Shown one piece after another: positions 40,702-50,182 of a stretch of DNA of 64,000 nucleotides. Location: positions 1 to 64,000 of the forward strand of contig JACPSH010000053.1 of NCBI GenBank assembly GCA_016193395.1, read 5' to 3'. Made by a program: the position numbers and the translations under genes. The notes beneath the pieces were generated by a model. It had not been told where the DNA came from. It was given only the letters and a program-made list of their open reading frames with translations, and ran no database searches. Source of the DNA: Gammaproteobacteria bacterium (lineage in GTDB: Bacteria; Pseudomonadota; Gammaproteobacteria; Eutrophobiales; Eutrophobiaceae). The stretch's first letter is position 1; each line of letters starts with the position of its first letter.

Positions 40702-41647
40702 CACGTTGCTCGGATTTTTTCAGCGGCAGCAACGGAATGCCGAAATCCTGCAGTATCTTGTCGATTTCCTGCTGGTTTTCGTGAATAAGGTCATTCACCT
40801 TCTGCCTCCATTCCTTCTCGCCGAACCGGATGGCCATGGCCATGCTGAATTCGAACTGCATGTCGGGATATTTGGGGTCGTTGTGAAGAGGCAGCAGAAT
40901 GAACTCCGCCTGGTCGTGAAGCTCTCTCGAGAAATAGCCGGCGGTAGGTCCCCAGACGATCGATGCATCAATCTTGCCGGAGGCGATGTCCCGCATGACC
41001 ACCTCGCCGGGATTCACCTTGGGGTCCCCCGGCTGGCCCAGATAGGGCACCATGTTGCCCATCAAACCGTGCCGGAATACCCACAACTGGGCCGGTCCCT
41101 GGTCGGAGAGCCCGATCTTGACCGGCCTGCCTTCCGCCACCACCTTGGCGAGCATCTCCGGCGCAGTCACATCGTCCAATCCGCGGCCGCGCGCAATCAC
41201 GAGGACGTAAGTTGAAGTGAAGTAAGGATCCGTCGTCGCCGCCAAATCGAAGTGTTCGGGCACGGTGATGACCAGGTCGCACTTGTAGGTCCCCCCCTGA
41301 TCCTCGGCGCGAAGCGTTTGCCGTATGAATCCCATACGCTGTGGAAACCATTCGTAGCGCACTTCCCATCCCAGTTTGCTGCCCAGCAATTGCGCGATCT
41401 TGTTCTCGTAACCCTGTTCATCCTTGTTCGAGAAAGGCAGCATGTAGGGATCGGCGCAAACCTTGAGTTGCTTTGGAGCCGCCTGCTCCTCCGCCCAGGC
41501 CGTGGTGAAACTGCCGGATAGAACGCAGAATAACGCCTGCGCCAGAAACAAAAAGCATGGCGAGGCGGCCGCATGTGACCATCCGCCAGCGGTTTCGCGC
41601 GTCTCTGCGGGCGCTCCGTTCACACCTGAATCCGTGCGCCAGGTCAC
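40688..41647 (-). CDS. xoxJ: Periplasmic binding protein XoxJ, associated with lanthanide methanol dehydrogenase
   Basis: A 319-residue solute-binding-protein-fold periplasmic protein of the quinoprotein-dehydrogenase-associated group. A hydrophobic segment FLFLAQALFCVLSG is followed by cleavage after TTAWA; the mature protein begins EEQAAPKQLKVCADPYMLPF and has the fold's YENKIAQLLGSKLGW and IDASIVWGPTAGYF. XoxJ is thought to interact with and activate XoxF rather than transport solute. The start is GTG overlapping the cupredoxin stop, giving an unusually long n-region; a later start is possible. The Asp-rich tail (EQRDDDD) overlaps the next gene. Confidence 0.9.
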   Translation of the reverse strand: MTWRTDSGVNGAPAETRETAGGWSHAAASPCFLFLAQALFCVLSGSFTTAWAEEQAAPKQLKVCADPYMLPFSNKDEQGYENKIAQLLGSKLGWEVRYEWFPQRMGFIRQTLRAEDQGGTYKCDLVITVPEHFDLAATTDPYFTSTYVLVIARGRGLDDVTAPEMLAKVVAEGRPVKIGLSDQGPAQLWVFRHGLMGNMVPYLGQPGDPKVNPGEVVMRDIASGKIDASIVWGPTAGYFSRELHDQAEFILLPLHNDPKYPDMQFEFSMAMAIRFGEKEWRQKVNDLIHENQQEIDKILQDFGIPLLPLKKSEQRDDDD

Positions 41648-42087
41648 TGTGCCTTCGCTGCCTGTTGCACTTTGAGGATCTTGCCAATCAGGCGGCGGTA
41701 CGGTCCTTCAAGCTTGGCCTGCGCGCGGGTCATGACATCGTCGATGTCCTTGGCCTCGCCCACGACAATGATCCCGACCATCCCAAAGCCAAGATGCGGT
41801 ACGCATACATACAGGTACGTTCCTTCCACTTCTACTTTTATCGAGAGATTGTTGCCGATACCACTCTCCCAGGGCTGCGCGCCTTCGGGAATGAAGCCCG
41901 CCACGGATACCGAGTCATGGGAAGCCATGTTGACGAACGAAATCGTGTCGCCCGGTTTGGCATACAGGATATCCGGGTTGAAAATACGCGCTTCCGCGTT
42001 GATCTGAAACTCCTCCGCCCAGGAAATCGACGGCAGCATCAGCGCTGCCACCACCACTGAACAGAAAAGGCCTTTAAACATTTTCAT
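41644..42087 (-). CDS. Pseudoazurin-like type 1 copper protein
   Basis: A 147-residue periplasmic cupredoxin. Signal peptide MKMFKGLFCSVVVAALMLPS, cleaved after SWA. Type 1 copper ligands are visible: His57 in NMASHDSVSV, then Cys95-x2-His98-x4-Met103 in YVCVPHLGFGMVG, the spacing of pseudoazurin. It is an electron carrier. The ATG at 42087 follows a GGGAGA site; the ATG at 42108 is only seven codons upstream and lacks one. It sits between xoxF and xoxJ, the place usually taken by the cytochrome gene xoxG, so it may be the electron acceptor of XoxF. That role is inferred. Confidence 0.88.
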   Translation of the reverse strand: MKMFKGLFCSVVVAALMLPSISWAEEFQINAEARIFNPDILYAKPGDTISFVNMASHDSVSVAGFIPEGAQPWESGIGNNLSIKVEVEGTYLYVCVPHLGFGMVGIIVVGEAKDIDDVMTRAQAKLEGPYRRLIGKILKVQQAAKAQ

Positions 42088-42240
42088 TGTGAAATTCTCC
42101 CATTTCATTCAAATAGTGCCGTTGATTCCTGACGGCAGCAACAGCAGATAGCGACTGCCTGATCGCGTAGACACCGAAACGCGAGCGCGGTTCGCGGGGC
42201 ATTCCCGGAACTTCGCCGGTTACGGCGAATCGTCGGCCCG

Positions 42241-42280
42241 TCAAAAGAAAGTCCCCGGTGCCGTCAAGGCACCGGGGACT
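42241..42280 (-). terminator. Strong hairpin between xoxF and the cupredoxin gene
   Basis: A perfect 13-bp stem (AGTCCCCGGTGCC at 42250-42262 with 42268-42280) and 5-base loop, followed on the minus strand by TTTCTTTTGA. It lies 35 bp after the xoxF stop. It should end most xoxF transcripts, so the downstream genes would be read at a lower level through it or protect the xoxF 3' end. Confidence 0.8.
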
Positions 42281-42314
42281 CGGTACAGATCTCAACTTAC
42301 CTGTGGGCTACTGC

Positions 42315-44252
42315 TTACGGCAGGCTGAAGACCATCAGCACGCCGCTATTCCGGGAAACGCTCAGCAGCTTGCGATAGCCGCCGACCGCGCCCAGCGCAG
42401 CCTCGTCTGGCGCAGCGGCCAGGCCGGGGATAGCCACCACAGCGCCGGCCCATCCGCCGATACCGGACAGAACGCCGACATACTGCTTGCCCTTATGGCT
42501 CCAGGTGTTGAAGTTGCCGATGATGCCGGACGGCGACTTGAACTTCCAAAGCTGCTTGCCGCTCTTCGCGTCAACCGCCTTGGCATAGGAGTCCAGGGTG
42601 CCGTAGAACACGACATCGCCAGCCGTCGCCAGGACACCACTCCACACGGACCACTGCTCGGGAATCGACCACACGATCTTACCCGTGTCGGCGTTCCAGG
42701 CAATCATGGCGCCCATGTTGTCGGTGCCGTCCTTCATGACCGCGCCTGCCGGATACATGGTCAGGTTCGCGTTCACGAACGCCTGTCCTGCAACGTACTT
42801 GTTGCCGCCCGCCGCGTAGCTGACCGGTTCATAGGTCATGCACACGTGGTTGGTCGGAACGTAGAACAGACCGGTGCGCGGGCTGTAGGCCGCGGGTTGC
42901 TCGTCCTTCGTTCCGAGCGCAGCCGGGCAGACATCCTTGGATACGACATCTTCACCGTTGAAGTCGGTGCTCATGGCGTTGACCACCTGCGGATAACCGG
43001 TCTTCATGTCGACATGCGTCGCCCAGTTGACCGCCGGGTCATACTTTTCCGCTACCAGCACCTCGCCTGTTACGCGGTCTACCGTATAGGCGAAGCCATT
43101 ACGGTCGAAGTGCACGACGACCTTGCGGTCCGCACCCTTGACCTTCATGTCGGCCAGGATCATTTCATTGACGCCGTCATAGTCCCACTCGTCATGGGGC
43201 GTCATCTGATAGACCCACTTCGCCATACCGGTGTCGATGTCACGGGCAAACATGGTCATCGACCACTTGTTGTCGCCGGGACGCACGACCGGGTTCCAGG
43301 TGCCGGGGTTGCCGTTGCCGTAGTACATCAGGTTCTGCTCGAAGTCAGCGGGCCACCAGCCCCATGTTGAACCACCGCCCTGCTTCCACTGATCGCCCAG
43401 CTTGCTGCAAGCACGCTTGCCGGCATCATTGGCACGCAGTTCGTTCTTGTCCCAGTCACCCTCGGCGCACCAGGTCTTCAAGGACGAATCCTTGCCGACC
43501 GGCTTGCCCATGGACATGGTCTTGTTCGGGTCCATCAGGATGTCGCTGTCCGGGCCCATGCTGAACGCACGCCAGGCCAACTTACCATCCTTCAGATTGA
43601 ACGCCGCAATCCAGCAACGCACGCCGAATTCCGCACCGGAACAACCGGTAAATACCTTGTCCTTGATGACATGCGGGGCATTCGTCGTTGTGTTACCGGC
43701 CTTCGGACCATAGCCGATGTCACGGCCATTCTCAGCCTTCCAGGCGACCTTGCCATCCTTCGCATTCAGGGCGACCAACAGCGTGTCGGCCTGCTGCAGC
43801 AGGATCTTGCCATCGCCGTAGGCCAAGCCACGGTTGACGATGTCGCAGCACATCACGGGGACCGTTTCGGCCTCGTTCTGTTGCGGCTCGTAAGCCCAGG
43901 TGATGGTCAGGTCATCCAGGTTGATGGCAAATACGTCGTTCGGGAAAGAAGAATGGATGTACAGGTGATCGCTGCCCAGACCGGTTGCGCTGCCGGGAAG
44001 GACCAGCGGACCACCTTCATGACCTTGCAGGCGTCCCGTAGAGAACGTCCACGCAGTCACGAGTTTGCCGGCGTTCTGATTGTTGATTTGATTCAACTCA
44101 GAGTAACGCCAGTTCCAATAATTGCCACCCGGATAGGCCCAGTAGTTCGGATCCTGCGTCAGCTTTTTGACTCCATCATTTGCAAACGCAGACAGGGACA
44201 CTACCAAGGCCAGAGCGGCAATCATCCATTTTCCAACGGACAATTTACTCAT
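42315..44252 (-). CDS. xoxF: Lanthanide-dependent PQQ methanol dehydrogenase XoxF
   Basis: A 645-residue eight-bladed quinoprotein oxidising methanol in the periplasm. Signal peptide to SAFA (about residue 24). The vicinal disulfide Cys135-Cys136 ([10 protein letters not shown]) faces [14 protein letters not shown] holds the catalytic Asp357 and, two residues on, Asp359, the extra Asp that marks XoxF enzymes and binds the lanthanide; calcium-type MxaF has Ala there. [12 protein letters not shown] and repeated blade tryptophan motifs ([29 protein letters not shown]) are present. The start at 44252 has an AGGAGGAGG site; the frame from 44282 is longer. Clade of XoxF not assigned. Small subunit MxaI is absent, as expected. 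Confidence 0.97.
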   Translation of the reverse strand: MSKLSVGKWMIAALALVVSLSAFANDGVKKLTQDPNYWAYPGGNYWNWRYSELNQINNQNAGKLVTAWTFSTGRLQGHEGGPLVLPGSATGLGSDHLYIHSSFPNDVFAINLDDLTITWAYEPQQNEAETVPVMCCDIVNRGLAYGDGKILLQQADTLLVALNAKDGKVAWKAENGRDIGYGPKAGNTTTNAPHVIKDKVFTGCSGAEFGVRCWIAAFNLKDGKLAWRAFSMGPDSDILMDPNKTMSMGKPVGKDSSLKTWCAEGDWDKNELRANDAGKRACSKLGDQWKQGGGSTWGWWPADFEQNLMYYGNGNPGTWNPVVRPGDNKWSMTMFARDIDTGMAKWVYQMTPHDEWDYDGVNEMILADMKVKGADRKVVVHFDRNGFAYTVDRVTGEVLVAEKYDPAVNWATHVDMKTGYPQVVNAMSTDFNGEDVVSKDVCPAALGTKDEQPAAYSPRTGLFYVPTNHVCMTYEPVSYAAGGNKYVAGQAFVNANLTMYPAGAVMKDGTDNMGAMIAWNADTGKIVWSIPEQWSVWSGVLATAGDVVFYGTLDSYAKAVDAKSGKQLWKFKSPSGIIGNFNTWSHKGKQYVGVLSGIGGWAGAVVAIPGLAAAPDEAALGAVGGYRKLLSVSRNSGVLMVFSLP

Positions 44253-44282
44253 GACCTCCTCCTCTTTACGTTGGTTAACCAA

Positions 44283-44943
44283 GTTGATCTCTGAAAAAAT
44301 TTACAAATCCCCCGCCGGCCCGAGATCAGAAGCCGACAGGAGATGAAAGGTCCGCGAGGGAGAGAAACAAATCTCGGTGGGTCGAATTGGAAATTTCATC
44401 CCGCGCACTCGATTCATTAGTATAGCGTTAGCAGTACCGAACCGGTTCGATAACCGTATGGCGACTGCCGGTACAAGGCACGCGATTATTCATTTTTTTA
44501 TTGTATTGACTTATCGGGCTTGTCCGCCCGTGTCTCGTTGTTATTTTTATGCCGTCTTCTGGTTCCGGAACAAACTAGCCGTTCAGGATCAGTAAGTGAC
44601 GCTAATTATCTAATTTTTCTTGGCGTTTTTGAACAACTTTTTGGACGGGCGACTTGTCCCGCATCAAGCTGGCAGCAGCCGTTGAGCAGGCAGATACACC
44701 GTACGGATCCTGAACCCAAACTACCGGCTGTTCCGACCGATACAGACAATGACACGCAATATCATCCAGTTATGACTCGGTTCAAATAATGCACGTTACA
44801 AGATTGCGGCACTGCGACAAAAATGAACCGGACAGACTTTTACGCGTCCATTGTGTAGCCGCTCTGGGTTGCCCGAAAAGGTCGTGTCGCCCCGTGGCCT
44901 TGTGAGGATAGAATTTTACGGATCGAAGCTCTCAAAGAGTCGG
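44283..44943. other. Non-coding control region upstream of xoxF and the SoxYZ-like gene
   Basis: About 660 bp without a convincing gene, much more AT-rich than its surroundings. Short frames at 44377-44595 and 44520-44789 have no recognisable protein. It contains a perfect 12-bp palindrome CGAACCGGTTCG (44438-44449), long T/A runs (44490-44510, 44530-44550) and must hold the divergent promoters for xoxF and the SoxYZ-like gene. I could not pick confident -35/-10 pairs. Confidence 0.5.
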
Positions 44944-45810
44944 ATGCAGACCATGATTCAGCAATCGCAAAGATACCTTCTTCACGGCACTCTTTTGATG
45001 TTGGCCGCGGTCTTTGGCTTAGCCGGGCCTTCCGCCGCCGACGTCGCGCCACCTGACTGGCGCGAATCGGCCTCTGACAAGATATGGGACGAACAGCTGC
45101 GGCCCGCCGCATTCGCCGATCGCGCGATTCTTGAGGGCACAGGACAAAATGTCCTGGAACTGAAAGCGCCGTTTCGCGCTGAGGACGCGACCGTGGTGCC
45201 GGTCTCAATCAGTACTCACACCCCGCAGACGGATCAGTCCTATATCCGCCGGATCCACGTCTATATCGACAAGAATCCCCTTCCCCTGGTCGGCATTTTT
45301 GAATTTACTCCACGGAGTGGACGGGCAGATCTCGCGATCCGGGTGCGGGTCGATGATTTTTCGTATGTGCGCGCGATTGCCGAAATGAATACCGGCGAAC
45401 TGTACATGGCCAAGAGTTTCGTGCGCGCCACTGGAGCATGTTCGGCGCCGCCTCCCAAGAGCATCGATGATTCAATCGCCAACATGGGCACGATGAAGAT
45501 AGACACTGTGGGCGAAGTGGATTTGTCAAAGCCTGCGCTGTTGCAATTGCGGATCAAACACCCGAACATCACGGGACTTCAGCCGATGAAGATCGGATCG
45601 CATGTGCGCCCGCCGGCTCACTTCATCAGCGAGCTGAACGTCACTTATGCGGGCGAACCGATCATGAAGGCCACGCTGACATTTTCCATCAGCATGGATC
45701 CCAGTTTCCGGTTCTTCTTCGTGCCCTCGTCCGAGGGGACCATTACAGTCGAGGCGATCGATACCGAGCAGAACCGCTGGACCGCCAGTCAGGACATCAG
45801 GGCGTCCTGA
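44944..45810 (+). CDS. Quinoprotein dehydrogenase-associated SoxYZ-like carrier
   Basis: A 288-residue secreted fusion: signal peptide (LLHGTLLMLAAVFGLAGPSAA), SoxY-like domain about residues 35-165 and SoxZ-like immunoglobulin domain about 180-288 (IKHPNITGLQPMKIG to the C-terminal QDIRAS). The end of the SoxY part has ATGACSAPPPK, a Cys in a small-residue setting like the swinging arm of SoxY but not the true GGCGG tail. Such fused proteins recur next to PQQ dehydrogenases in bacteria, role unsettled. ATGs at 44944 or 44953 are both possible. Divergent from xoxF by about 690 bp. Confidence 0.85.
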   Translation: MQTMIQQSQRYLLHGTLLMLAAVFGLAGPSAADVAPPDWRESASDKIWDEQLRPAAFADRAILEGTGQNVLELKAPFRAEDATVVPVSISTHTPQTDQSYIRRIHVYIDKNPLPLVGIFEFTPRSGRADLAIRVRVDDFSYVRAIAEMNTGELYMAKSFVRATGACSAPPPKSIDDSIANMGTMKIDTVGEVDLSKPALLQLRIKHPNITGLQPMKIGSHVRPPAHFISELNVTYAGEPIMKATLTFSISMDPSFRFFFVPSSEGTITVEAIDTEQNRWTASQDIRAS

Positions 45811-45846
45811 GACTCCGGGGGCGTACCCGTTCATGCGGCGCACGCC

Positions 45847-46212
45847 TCATTTCTTGGGTGGCTCGCGCACGATGCGTTTGACCTCCGGGCACTGGGCTGT
45901 GGCCTCTTTTCTCGCGGCCTTCAGTCTCTCGAACAGTTTCTCTCCGTCCTTGAAGTCCCGAAATAGCTGCCCCTTCTTGCCGGGCATTGACTGATACCTC
46001 TCGACGAGACTGGCGTTCTCGTAATCCCTGAACGTCATCTTTGCTTTGATCACGTCGTGCCGGCAGGCGCAGGTATACAGGTTCTCCTCGCTCTGCCCGC
46101 CGATATCGGACATGCACAAAACGACCATCTCCACGGTGTCCTGCGTGGGATAGTCCTCCGCCCACGCGCCGATTGCGAATAGCAGCAGACAACCAATCGA
46201 CAAAGCGCGCAT
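45847..46212 (-). CDS. Small secreted Cys-containing protein
   Basis: A 121-residue protein with signal peptide MRALSIGCLLLFAIGAWA, cleaved before EDYPTQ. The mature part is about 103 residues, largely charged helix, with MVVLCMSD, LYTCACRHDVI and TAQCPEVKRI: four Cys, probably two disulfides or a thiol site. No CXXCH heme motif. It faces the SoxYZ-like gene tail to tail with 36 bp between. I do not recognise a named family; a periplasmic role tied to the methanol dehydrogenase cluster is possible from position alone. Confidence 0.7.
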   Translation of the reverse strand: MRALSIGCLLLFAIGAWAEDYPTQDTVEMVVLCMSDIGGQSEENLYTCACRHDVIKAKMTFRDYENASLVERYQSMPGKKGQLFRDFKDGEKLFERLKAARKEATAQCPEVKRIVREPPKK

Positions 46213-46296
46213 GAATTGACCTCCGGTGATGGATACGCGTTGGCGTCATGATATCAGCGTCGCACGGGCGCGCGTTATTCGCCGGGCACCGCCGCC

Positions 46297-47586
46297 TCAA
46301 TTCTTGCGGGACGGCGGGCGGGGTTCGATAAATTGACTCAGACTCCGGACAAGTAGTTCCGTGCATCCGCGATGCTGCACAAACACGCCCCTCGCCCTTT
46401 CGCCCATCGAATGGCGGAGATCGGCGTCGCGCAGCATGCCGATGACCGTGTCGGCAAGCGCCCCGGCGCCCGGAACGACCCTCATCGCCTGCGCATCCAG
46501 CAGCAATTCCGATATGGACGAAAAGTTGAACAGGTGGGGTCCGCTGATCACCGGGACCCCGAGCGAGGCAGGTTCCAGCAGGTTGTGGCCGCCGAGCGGG
46601 ACGAGGCTGCCGCCGACAAAAGCGATGTCCGCGCAGGCATAGTACACGGGCAACTCCCCAAGTGAATCGAGGACGTAAACCTGCGATCCGGGGCCATACT
46701 GGTCCTGGCGGCTGCGCCGGACGGTGTCGAACCCTGCGCGACGGCTCATGTCCTCTATGGCCTCGGAACGTTCCGGGTGGCGAGGCGCCAGTATGAGCAG
46801 GCAGTCGGGGAACTTCTCCAACAGCGCGCCGAACGCGTCAAGTATGGCACCCTCTTCGCCGGGGTGAGTGCTGGCCGCGATCCACACCGGCCGGCTCGCG
46901 GAGAAGAACTGGCGCAACGCCTGACCCTGCTCCCGCAGGCTGTGCGGCACGTGCATGTCGAACTTCACGTTGCCGCAGACCATGACTTGCGCCGGATCGG
47001 CGCCCAGGGACAGGAACCGGTCGGCATCCACCCTGCTCTGCGCGGCGATCAACGATGCGGATCGAAGCGTGCTGCGTACCAGGGCTGATACCCGCCTGTA
47101 TCCCCGGGCGGACTTTTCGGAGAGCCTGGCATTGACCAGTGCCAGCGGCACGCCCCGCTCCGCGCAGGCGGCGTAGAAATTCGGCCACAGCTCGGTTTCC
47201 ATGACGACGACTAGACTGGGATGAAGCATGCGCAATGAACGGCTGACCGCAAACGGGAGATCGTACGGGAAATAACGGTGTTCAATGTTGCCAGCGAAAT
47301 TCTGGTGCACTGTCAGGGCGCCGGTGGGCGTGGTGGTGGTGACGACGATCCGGTACTGCGGATAGCGCTCCAGCAATGCGTTCAACAACGGCCTGGCTGC
47401 GAGCACTTCCCCGACCGAAACCGCATGCAGCCAGATCACGGGCTTCCCGTCCGGAAGCGCACGCGGGAAGCCCAGCCGCTCCTGCCAGCGATCCAGATAC
47501 GCGGGATTCCGACGCGCCAGCCAGACCAGTCGCAGCAGCAAGAACGGAGTCAGCAGGATCAGGATGAATGAATAAACGATCCTCAT
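46297..47586 (-). CDS. waaA: 3-deoxy-D-manno-octulosonic acid transferase
   Basis: A 429-residue inner-membrane GT30 enzyme (KdtA) that adds Kdo to lipid A precursor. N-terminal anchor VYSFILILLTPFLLLRLVWLA, then the N-terminal lobe motif IWLHAVSVGEVLAA with the catalytic Glu, ETELWPNFYAAC, and the donor-lobe AFVGGSLVPLGGHNLLEPA near residue 325. Normal length. Third gene of a minus-strand LPS core group hldE-hldD-waaA, 85 bp after hldD. Confidence 0.96.
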   Translation of the reverse strand: MRIVYSFILILLTPFLLLRLVWLARRNPAYLDRWQERLGFPRALPDGKPVIWLHAVSVGEVLAARPLLNALLERYPQYRIVVTTTTPTGALTVHQNFAGNIEHRYFPYDLPFAVSRSLRMLHPSLVVVMETELWPNFYAACAERGVPLALVNARLSEKSARGYRRVSALVRSTLRSASLIAAQSRVDADRFLSLGADPAQVMVCGNVKFDMHVPHSLREQGQALRQFFSASRPVWIAASTHPGEEGAILDAFGALLEKFPDCLLILAPRHPERSEAIEDMSRRAGFDTVRRSRQDQYGPGSQVYVLDSLGELPVYYACADIAFVGGSLVPLGGHNLLEPASLGVPVISGPHLFNFSSISELLLDAQAMRVVPGAGALADTVIGMLRDADLRHSMGERARGVFVQHRGCTELLVRSLSQFIEPRPPSRKN

Positions 47587-47671
47587 GGTCTCTGTGACCG
47601 TTGCCGCGGATACTCAGCCGAAAGCGGACAACGCCGCTCCGGACACTGCGAGCCGTAATGCCAGAGGCGGA

Positions 47672-48652
47672 TCACGACTCTTCACGACACCCGGCGACCT
47701 GCGGCTGCGCCGCATGCTGCCAGTCGAAATATTGCCGCAGCCCGTCTTCCAGGGTCAGGAATTCGTCCGTGTAGCCGGCGCGCCTGAGGGCATAGAGGTC
47801 CGCACGCGTGAAATTCTGGTAGGCGCCGGCCAACTCGTCAGGGAAGGGAATGTACTCAATGCTGCCGGTACCGTGCCAGCGGATGATGTTTCCGGCGACG
47901 TCATTGAAGCTGCGATCCCGGCCTGTTCCGACGTTGAATATCCCGGACTTGCCGGCGTGATCCAGGAACCACAGATTTACCTTGACGACGTCGCCCACGA
48001 ACACGAAATCGCGCCGCTGCTCGCCGTCGCCGAAGCCACCGCTGCCGCGGAACAGCTTCACGCGACCCTCGGCCTGGAGTTGACGGTTCAAATGAAATGC
48101 GACGCTTGCCATTTTCCCCTTATGTTCCTCGCGAGGCCCGTAGACGTTGAAGTATCTCAGGCCGGCAACCTGGGAAGCGGACCGCGGGAGGCACTCGCGC
48201 ACCTGATCATCGAACAGCTTTTTTGAAACGCCGTACAGATTAATGGGGGCCTCGCATTCCGGCCTCTCCCTGAAGTCGGTCCCGGAACCGTATACCGCCG
48301 CACTCGACGCATAGATCAGCGGGATCCGGTTGTCCACACAATGGCGCAACAGATCCATGGAGTAGCGGAAATTGTTCTCGAGCAGGTACTGTTCGTCGCG
48401 CTCGAGGGTGTTCGTGCACGCCCCCTGGTGGACGATTGCCCGCAACTGCCGCAGACCGGGGTCGCCGCGCTGTACGCGTGAACGGAAATCACTCTTGTCC
48501 ACGCAATCCAGTACTGCGCAGCCGCGAAGATTGTCAGGCCCGGCCCCACGCGCGAACTCGTCCACGACAAGTATGTCCTCCTCGCCGCGGGCGTTGAGTC
48601 CCCGCACGAGGTTGCTGCCGATGAAGCCGGCGCCGCCGGTTATCACGATCAT
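47672..48652 (-). CDS. hldD: ADP-L-glycero-D-manno-heptose 6-epimerase
   Basis: A 326-residue extended SDR epimerase of LPS heptose synthesis. NADP site MIVITGGAGFIGSNLVRGL; HQGACTNT; YASSAAVYG and the catalytic NLYGVSKKLFD (Tyr-x3-Lys); RYFNVYGPREEHKGKMASVA is diagnostic for HldD. The ATG at 48652 gives the family start; a TTG overlapping the hldE stop would add six residues. It acts after HldE, encoded immediately upstream. Confidence 0.96.
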   Translation of the reverse strand: MIVITGGAGFIGSNLVRGLNARGEEDILVVDEFARGAGPDNLRGCAVLDCVDKSDFRSRVQRGDPGLRQLRAIVHQGACTNTLERDEQYLLENNFRYSMDLLRHCVDNRIPLIYASSAAVYGSGTDFRERPECEAPINLYGVSKKLFDDQVRECLPRSASQVAGLRYFNVYGPREEHKGKMASVAFHLNRQLQAEGRVKLFRGSGGFGDGEQRRDFVFVGDVVKVNLWFLDHAGKSGIFNVGTGRDRSFNDVAGNIIRWHGTGSIEYIPFPDELAGAYQNFTRADLYALRRAGYTDEFLTLEDGLRQYFDWQHAAQPQVAGCREES

Positions 48653-48666
48653 CGGGCGCAGAGGAC

Positions 48667-50094
48667 TCAACCGGAGCGGATGGTCGTGATGGCCGCGGAA
48701 GTCGAATAACCTTCGACGAAGGGCAGCACCACGACCTGACCGCCATAAGCCCGCACGGTTTCAGCGCCGGCGATCTGCTCAGGCGAATAATCCCCCCCCT
48801 TGACCAGCACGTCGGGGCGAACGAGACCGATGAGCCGCTCGGGCGTTTCCTCACTGAACTGAGTCACCCAGTCGACGGCGCCGAGGGCGGCGACGAGTCG
48901 CATCCGATCCTCGACGTCGTTGAGCGGCCGTCCGGGCCCCTTGAGTCGCCGGACGGATGGGTCATCATTGATCGCGACCAGGAGCCGGTCTCCCAGGCCG
49001 CGCGCCTGCGCCAGGTACTGGACGTGTCCCGCGTGCAGCAAATCAAAACAGCCGTTGGTCATGACAATGGTCTCACCACGCTGGCGCGCCGCAGAGACGG
49101 CATGCGCGACTTCATTGGGTTCCAGCACCAGGCCTGTGCCGGGGACAAGGCTGCGGGTGATTGCGCTGTTGATCTCATCCGGACTCACCGAGGCTGTACC
49201 CAGCCTGGCGACCACCAGGCCTGCCGCGACGTTGGCAAAACCGGCCGCCTGTTCAAGCGGGAATCCCGAGGCCAGCGCGGCAGCAAGCGTGGCAATCACG
49301 GTGTCTCCTGCCCCGGTCACGTCGTACACTTCCCGGGCATGCGCCGGCAGGTGTCGTGCCTCGCCGGTTTCGGCGTTCAGCAACGTCATCCCGTGCTCCC
49401 CGCGCGTGACCAGCAGCGCCGCCAGGCCCAGGTTACGGCACAGGGCCAGCCCCTTTACGGCGATGGCATCGGTATCCGGACAAGGCCCGACAACCTCCTC
49501 GAATTCCCTGGCATTCGGCGTCAGAACGGTGGCGTTTCGGTAACGGCTGAAATCACGCGCCTTCGGATCGACCAGCACCGGTACTTTATGGGCACGGGCG
49601 GCAGCAATGAAGTCGCCAACGCGATCCAGGCTTCCCTTGGCGTAGTCGGACAATACGACGCAGGCGGCGCCCGGCAGCCACTCCAGGAAATGCCGGTACA
49701 GATGCTCCGTATCGGGCACCGCCCCCGTTTCGTAGTCCAGTCGCAGCAACTGCTGATGCTGGCTGACGACGCGCACCTTGGTGAGGGTCGGAAAATCCTC
49801 ATCCTGGACGAACCGGCACGCGACATCCGCGCCGGTGAGCGCCTGGATCAGCGTCTCGGCAGAGGGATCCGTGCCGGCGATCCCGACCAGTTGCACCTTC
49901 AGACCCAGCGACCTAATATTCACGGCGACGTTTGCCGCTCCGCCTGGCCGATCCTCGGTCCGGTCGACTCGGACCACGGGCACAGGCGCCTCCGGTGAGA
50001 TACGGGTGGTCGAGCCATGCAGGTACCGATCGAGTATCACGTCACCCACAACCAGTACCGCGGCGTTCGGATCCGGGACAAATCTTTCAAACAT
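48667..50094 (-). CDS. hldE: Bifunctional heptose 7-phosphate kinase / heptose 1-phosphate adenylyltransferase
   Basis: A 475-residue fusion enzyme of ADP-heptose synthesis. The N-terminal PfkB kinase (residues about 1-315) shows VLVVGDVILDRYLHG, EDRPGGAANVAVNI and the anion-hole DVTGAGDTVIATLAAAL; the C-terminal nucleotidyltransferase (about 345-475) shows VMTNGCFDLLHAGHVQYL. The ATG at 50094 starts MFERFVPD; the open frame to 50277 upstream lacks similarity. First gene of the LPS core operon. Confidence 0.97.
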   Translation of the reverse strand: MFERFVPDPNAAVLVVGDVILDRYLHGSTTRISPEAPVPVVRVDRTEDRPGGAANVAVNIRSLGLKVQLVGIAGTDPSAETLIQALTGADVACRFVQDEDFPTLTKVRVVSQHQQLLRLDYETGAVPDTEHLYRHFLEWLPGAACVVLSDYAKGSLDRVGDFIAAARAHKVPVLVDPKARDFSRYRNATVLTPNAREFEEVVGPCPDTDAIAVKGLALCRNLGLAALLVTRGEHGMTLLNAETGEARHLPAHAREVYDVTGAGDTVIATLAAALASGFPLEQAAGFANVAAGLVVARLGTASVSPDEINSAITRSLVPGTGLVLEPNEVAHAVSAARQRGETIVMTNGCFDLLHAGHVQYLAQARGLGDRLLVAINDDPSVRRLKGPGRPLNDVEDRMRLVAALGAVDWVTQFSEETPERLIGLVRPDVLVKGGDYSPEQIAGAETVRAYGGQVVVLPFVEGYSTSAAITTIRSG

Positions 50095-50182
50095 GGTATT
50101 TCCGCTGCCCGCGTGAAGTTCATTGAAGTGGGACAATCGCTGGAATTTTAACACGGTAATCAGGGTCTTAACGGGCACTCCG

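Noticed and set aside
42258-43370. 370-codon plus-strand frame opposite xoxF
   Set aside because: Shadow of xoxF; no recognisable domain, and it runs through the xoxF terminator hairpin.
44377-44789. Two short plus-strand frames upstream of xoxF
   Set aside because: No ribosome site, composition unlike neighbouring genes and no recognisable protein; better seen as control DNA.
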